DNA of 64,000 bases, taken from Sphingobium sp. Z007 (GTDB lineage Bacteria > Pseudomonadota > Alphaproteobacteria > Sphingomonadales > Sphingomonadaceae). Of the stretch, positions 61,735-64,000 are shown in pieces. Position numbers and translations under genes: made by a program. The notes below the pieces were generated by a model that saw only the letters and a list, made by a program, of their open reading frames with translations, was not told the origin of the DNA and did not search any database. How positions within the stretch are numbered: the first letter of the stretch is position 1; each line of letters opens with the position of its first letter. The stretch is from NCBI RefSeq assembly GCF_900013425.1, contig NZ_FBXK01000001.1, positions 656,001 through 720,000 on the forward strand, read 5' to 3'.

Positions 61735-62484
61735 TCAGCCCCAGCGGTTGATCTCCGGGCCGGGCGCCCAGACGGTTTCGGGGTTAGGCACGGTGGTATG
61801 GGCCAGCGCCCGCGCCACGGCGGGGCGAGCGCGCAACCGCGCTTTCCAGGCGTCGGTCAGCGGCGCGGCGGCAAAGGCGTCCGGCAGGATGGCGCGCATC
61901 CCGGCCAGCCAGGCGAAACTTTCGAGGTCGGCGATGGAGAAGTCGCCCATCAGCCAGTCGCGCCCGTCGGCCAGTTGCGCCTCCAGCTTCTCGACCGCTT
62001 GGACGATCTTGGTGCGGCTGTCGGTCAGCTTGCCTTCATCGATGCGGCCACCGACGGCGTCCTGCCAGCGGGCGGCAAGGTCGGCGCTGGCGATGGTGGC
62101 GGGGACGGCGGGCGGCGGTGCAGCGGCGGTGCCCAGCGCGGCGGCGGCGGGCGCGACGCGCTCAATCACATAGCGGCACCAGGCCATCATCTGCCAGCGG
62201 GCATAGGGATCGGCCGGGCGCAACGCGGGGCCGGTGCCGACTTCGTCCAGATAGCAGGCCAGAAACACGCTGTCGGTCATGGCGACACCATCGACCACCA
62301 GAACCGGTCCTTCACCCTCGATCGACTGATCGACTTCCAACGGGTGGGGCAGGGCGGTCGAGTGGCGTTCGCCCGCGACCAGATCGATGGCGTGCAGATC
62401 CAGATCGACGCCCTTTTCAAACGCCGCGGCGAGGACGGTGAAGGACGGGCCATTGGGCTGGCCATGATAGAGGATGCCGGTCAT
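61735..62484 (-). CDS. Glutathione S-transferase family protein
   Basis: A 249-residue GST. The thioredoxin-like N-domain begins GILYHGQPNGPSFTVLAAAFEKGVDLDLHAIDL, with a Ser14 in the place of the usual catalytic Ser/Cys and VLVVDGVAMTDSVFLACYLDE for the glutathione contact (TDS for the usual ES). The helical C-domain ends LARPAVARAL-like. Its start overlaps the stop of the next GST (ATGA). Together with the LigF-like GST it may act as a glutathione lyase, as LigG does on the thioether from beta-etherases. It could also have another role, as its sequence is divergent. Confidence 0.83.
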   Translation of the reverse strand: MTGILYHGQPNGPSFTVLAAAFEKGVDLDLHAIDLVAGERHSTALPHPLEVDQSIEGEGPVLVVDGVAMTDSVFLACYLDEVGTGPALRPADPYARWQMMAWCRYVIERVAPAAAALGTAAAPPPAVPATIASADLAARWQDAVGGRIDEGKLTDSRTKIVQAVEKLEAQLADGRDWLMGDFSIADLESFAWLAGMRAILPDAFAAAPLTDAWKARLRARPAVARALAHTTVPNPETVWAPGPEINRWG

Positions 62485-63248
62485 GCAGGTTCGCTTTCGA
62501 GCAGGGAGATGCGGCGGGCGAGGTCGGTACGGCCGAGCGCCCAGCAGGCGCGGGTCGCCGGGCGCGCATAGATGGCGCGCAGCCAGCGCATGATGTTGGG
62601 GGTCAGTTCGTCATTGCACAGATGCGGCTGCGACAAGGGCATGGCATAGGCGAGGTTGAAGCCGTTTATGTCGGCCAGGCCATAGCTGTCCGATGCCAGC
62701 CATTCGCGCTGCCCCAGCGCCTCCTCCAGATAACCGATGCCCAGGCCGACGCGGCGTTTCGATTCGGTCATCTCTTCGTCCGAAAAGGCGCCGTTGATCG
62801 CCTTGCGCCAGGCGACGCGCCGTTCGGGCATGGGAATACGGTCGATCGCCGCGTCCAGCTCGGCCGGATCTTTCTGGCGCACGGAAGGGCCAACGAAGAT
62901 GCTCCAGCCGATCATCGAAAAGCTGGGGGCGAGCCATTGGTCCATGAACTTCATCCACCAGCGCGTGCGCCACTGGTCCACCGGGTCGGCCGGCATCAGG
63001 CGCGGGCCGTCGAACGCTTCGTCCACATATTCCATGATCGCGGTGGATTCGGTCAGCACCTTGTCTCCATGCGTCATCGCTGGGATGGTGCCGAGCGGAT
63101 TGACCGCCAGATAATCGGGCTTGTGCTGGTCGAAATTCAGCAGGTCGAGATAATGGCTGTCGAACGCGACGCCCTTTTCGAACAGCGCCAGCATGGGCTT
63201 GCCCGAATTGGCGTTGGGTTCCCAATGATAGAGGGTGACGTTGGTCAT
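62481..63248 (-). CDS. Glutathione S-transferase, LigF-type beta-etherase-like
   Basis: Start ATG 63248 (MTNVTLYHWEPNANSGKPMLAL). The 255-residue GST has the loop PNANSGKP, FEKGVAFDSHYLDLLNFDQHKPDYLAVNPLGTIPAMTHGDKVLTESTAIMEYVDEAF, and RRLEADP-like RLMPADPVDQWRTRWWMKFMDQWLAPSFSMIGWSIF. It ends in ARPATRACWALGRTDLARRI. Judged from memory this matches LigF-family beta-etherases of Sphingobium (ANS, LYEKG, FEQH, NPRG-P, TEST, PADP and SIGW positions) more than generic GSTs. LigF uses glutathione to cleave the beta-O-4 ether of a C-alpha ketone. The adjacent operon with two C-alpha-dehydrogenase-type SDRs supports such a role. Substrate unproven. Confidence 0.78.
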   Translation of the reverse strand: MTNVTLYHWEPNANSGKPMLALFEKGVAFDSHYLDLLNFDQHKPDYLAVNPLGTIPAMTHGDKVLTESTAIMEYVDEAFDGPRLMPADPVDQWRTRWWMKFMDQWLAPSFSMIGWSIFVGPSVRQKDPAELDAAIDRIPMPERRVAWRKAINGAFSDEEMTESKRRVGLGIGYLEEALGQREWLASDSYGLADINGFNLAYAMPLSQPHLCNDELTPNIMRWLRAIYARPATRACWALGRTDLARRISLLESEPA

Positions 63249-63262
63249 GCCGGATCGATCTC

Positions 63263-63298
63263 CGAAAAGAGTCCGGCCAGGCGGTAAGGCCCGGCCGG
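63263..63298 (-). terminator. Terminator or attenuator between TonB receptor and GST genes
   Basis: On the minus strand a CCGGCC/GGCCGG hairpin (63273-63298) is followed after two bases by TCTTTTC (63263-63270). It lies in the 62-bp gap after the receptor stop and could lower expression of the following enzyme genes relative to the receptor. Confidence 0.55.
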
Positions 63299-63310
63299 TC
63301 AGGGGGAGGC

Positions 63311-64000
63311 TTAGAATTTCTTCTTCACGGTCACCGCCCATTCGCGCGGATTGCCGGGGCGGCCCTTGCGGACCCCGCCACCTGCGCCGCGCAGGTCGAG
63401 GACGGAGAGGAGATAATATTTGTCGAACAGGTTGGTGACTTCGAACGACACGTCGAGATCCTCGTCCGCATTCTGCCAGGTGATCCGGGCATTGGCGAGC
63501 GTATAGGCGGGCACGAAGTTGAGGATGCGTTCGCCGTTCACGACTGACGGGCCGCCATATTTCTTGTCTTCATAGGTGACGTCGAAGCGCGGTGTCAGGC
63601 TGCCTGCCTTGTCGAGGTCGATCTTATACTGGGCACCGACGCTGAACTTCCAGGGTGGCGAGGCGGGCGGGTCGGAGGGCGACACGCCGCCGGGGTTGGT
63701 GCCGCCCGGAACGGTCGGGGACGTCGCCGCTGGATCAAGGCTGCTGGCGATATATTTGAAGTCGAGATAGCTAATCGACGCATCAATCGCCAGGCCGTCG
63801 ATCGGATAGGCGGACAGTTCCGCCTCGAAGCCCTTGACCCGCGCGTCGCCTGCATTGAGCCGCGCGGCGCAGGGCGCGCCAGGACAGGTCAGCACCGGGA
63901 TCTGGATATCGACATAGTCGTTGATGAAGGCGGACGCGTTCAACCGAACCCGGCGGTTGAAAAAGTCGCTCTTAAAGCCGATTTCATAGGCGGTCAGCTT
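63311..64000 (-). CDS. TonB-dependent receptor, C-terminal part (5' end beyond window)
   Basis: The frame is open from the window end to TAA 63311, giving 229 residues of beta-barrel. It includes LTAYEIGFKSDFFNRRVRLNASAFINDYVDIQ, VKGFEAELSAYPIDGLAIDASISYLDFKY, WKFSVGAQYKIDL, PAYTLANARITW and the terminal EWAVTVKKKF with C-terminal Phe for outer-membrane insertion. This is the usual end of a sphingomonad TonB receptor. As the leading gene of the leftward operon with the GSTs, CoA ligase and PQQ dehydrogenase it probably imports the aromatic or other substrate of that pathway. The plug and TonB box are outside the window. Confidence 0.9.
   Translation of the reverse strand, partial: KLTAYEIGFKSDFFNRRVRLNASAFINDYVDIQIPVLTCPGAPCAARLNAGDARVKGFEAELSAYPIDGLAIDASISYLDFKYIASSLDPAATSPTVPGGTNPGGVSPSDPPASPPWKFSVGAQYKIDLDKAGSLTPRFDVTYEDKKYGGPSVVNGERILNFVPAYTLANARITWQNADEDLDVSFEVTNLFDKYYLLSVLDLRGAGGGVRKGRPGNPREWAVTVKKKF

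Overview
The window reads as chromosomal DNA of a high-GC alphaproteobacterium, most likely a sphingomonad (Sphingobium, Sphingomonas or Novosphingobium type). The reasons are the large TonB-dependent receptors, TAT- or Sec-exported glycosidases, LigD- and LigF-like aromatic-ether enzymes, the ku-ligD pair, and two copies of a sphingomonad-style CTTCGACT-type palindromic repeat. No tRNA, rRNA, CRISPR array, IS element or phage gene was seen. Genes are densely packed, and many neighbours share a 4-bp ATGA stop/start overlap.

Region 1 (1-15521) is an exopolysaccharide locus in two divergent operons around an AT-rich 315-bp gap. The leftward operon holds the initiating phosphoglycosyltransferase, a lipoprotein beta-propeller glycosidase, glucose-1-phosphate cytidylyltransferase, a CDP-sugar dehydratase, a family-2 glycosyltransferase, a Wza/GumB-like export lipoprotein, a Wzz/GumC-like co-polymerase and a methyltransferase cut by the window edge. 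The rightward operon holds a kinase-like protein without a Walker A motif, an O-antigen-ligase/Wzy-like polymerase, a Wzx flippase, two glycosyltransferases and a UDP-xylose synthase. This is a complete Wzx/Wzy-type assembly line.

Region 2 (15493-36987) looks like a locus for fucosylated, acetylated plant polysaccharide, best matched to fucogalacto-xyloglucan oligosaccharides. It has a ThuA-like secreted protein and a GH2 beta-galactosidase. A leftward six-gene operon follows: IclR regulator, two esterases, GH29 fucosidase, GH31 xylosidase and GH1 glucosidase. A divergent TonB receptor comes next. A rightward operon then encodes an L-fucose permease, an aldo-keto reductase fused to a SAF domain, a UxaA-type dehydratase large subunit, a keto-deoxy-fuconate dehydrogenase, a mutarotase and a GH35 beta-galactosidase. 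Sugars would be released outside the cytoplasm and in the periplasm, and fucose would be oxidised without phosphorylation. No endo-glucanase or fucono-lactonase lies in the window.

Region 3 (36959-43309) is hexuronate catabolism: a LacI regulator and uxaC leftward, uxaA and a mannonate/altronate oxidoreductase rightward, with a perfect 8+8 palindromic operator between them, then a pirin. Region 4 (43484-49337) is stress defence: katG, and ku-ligD for end joining with a candidate EcfG general-stress promoter.

Region 5 (49448-64000) is CoA-dependent and possibly aromatic catabolism. A TetR regulator stands divergent to an acyl-CoA dehydrogenase, thiolase and 3-hydroxyacyl-CoA dehydrogenase. 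An XRE/MmyB regulator stands divergent to a BKACE-type beta-keto acid cleavage enzyme and two tandem SDRs of the C-alpha-dehydrogenase type. Convergent to these is a leftward operon: TonB receptor, LigF-like GST, second GST, acyl-CoA ligase, PQQ-cytochrome c alcohol dehydrogenase and amidohydrolase. Together these suggest an aryl-ether or phenylpropanoid side-chain pathway, which is the least familiar system in the window. The AKR-SAF fusion and the degenerate kinase are the two most unusual single proteins.
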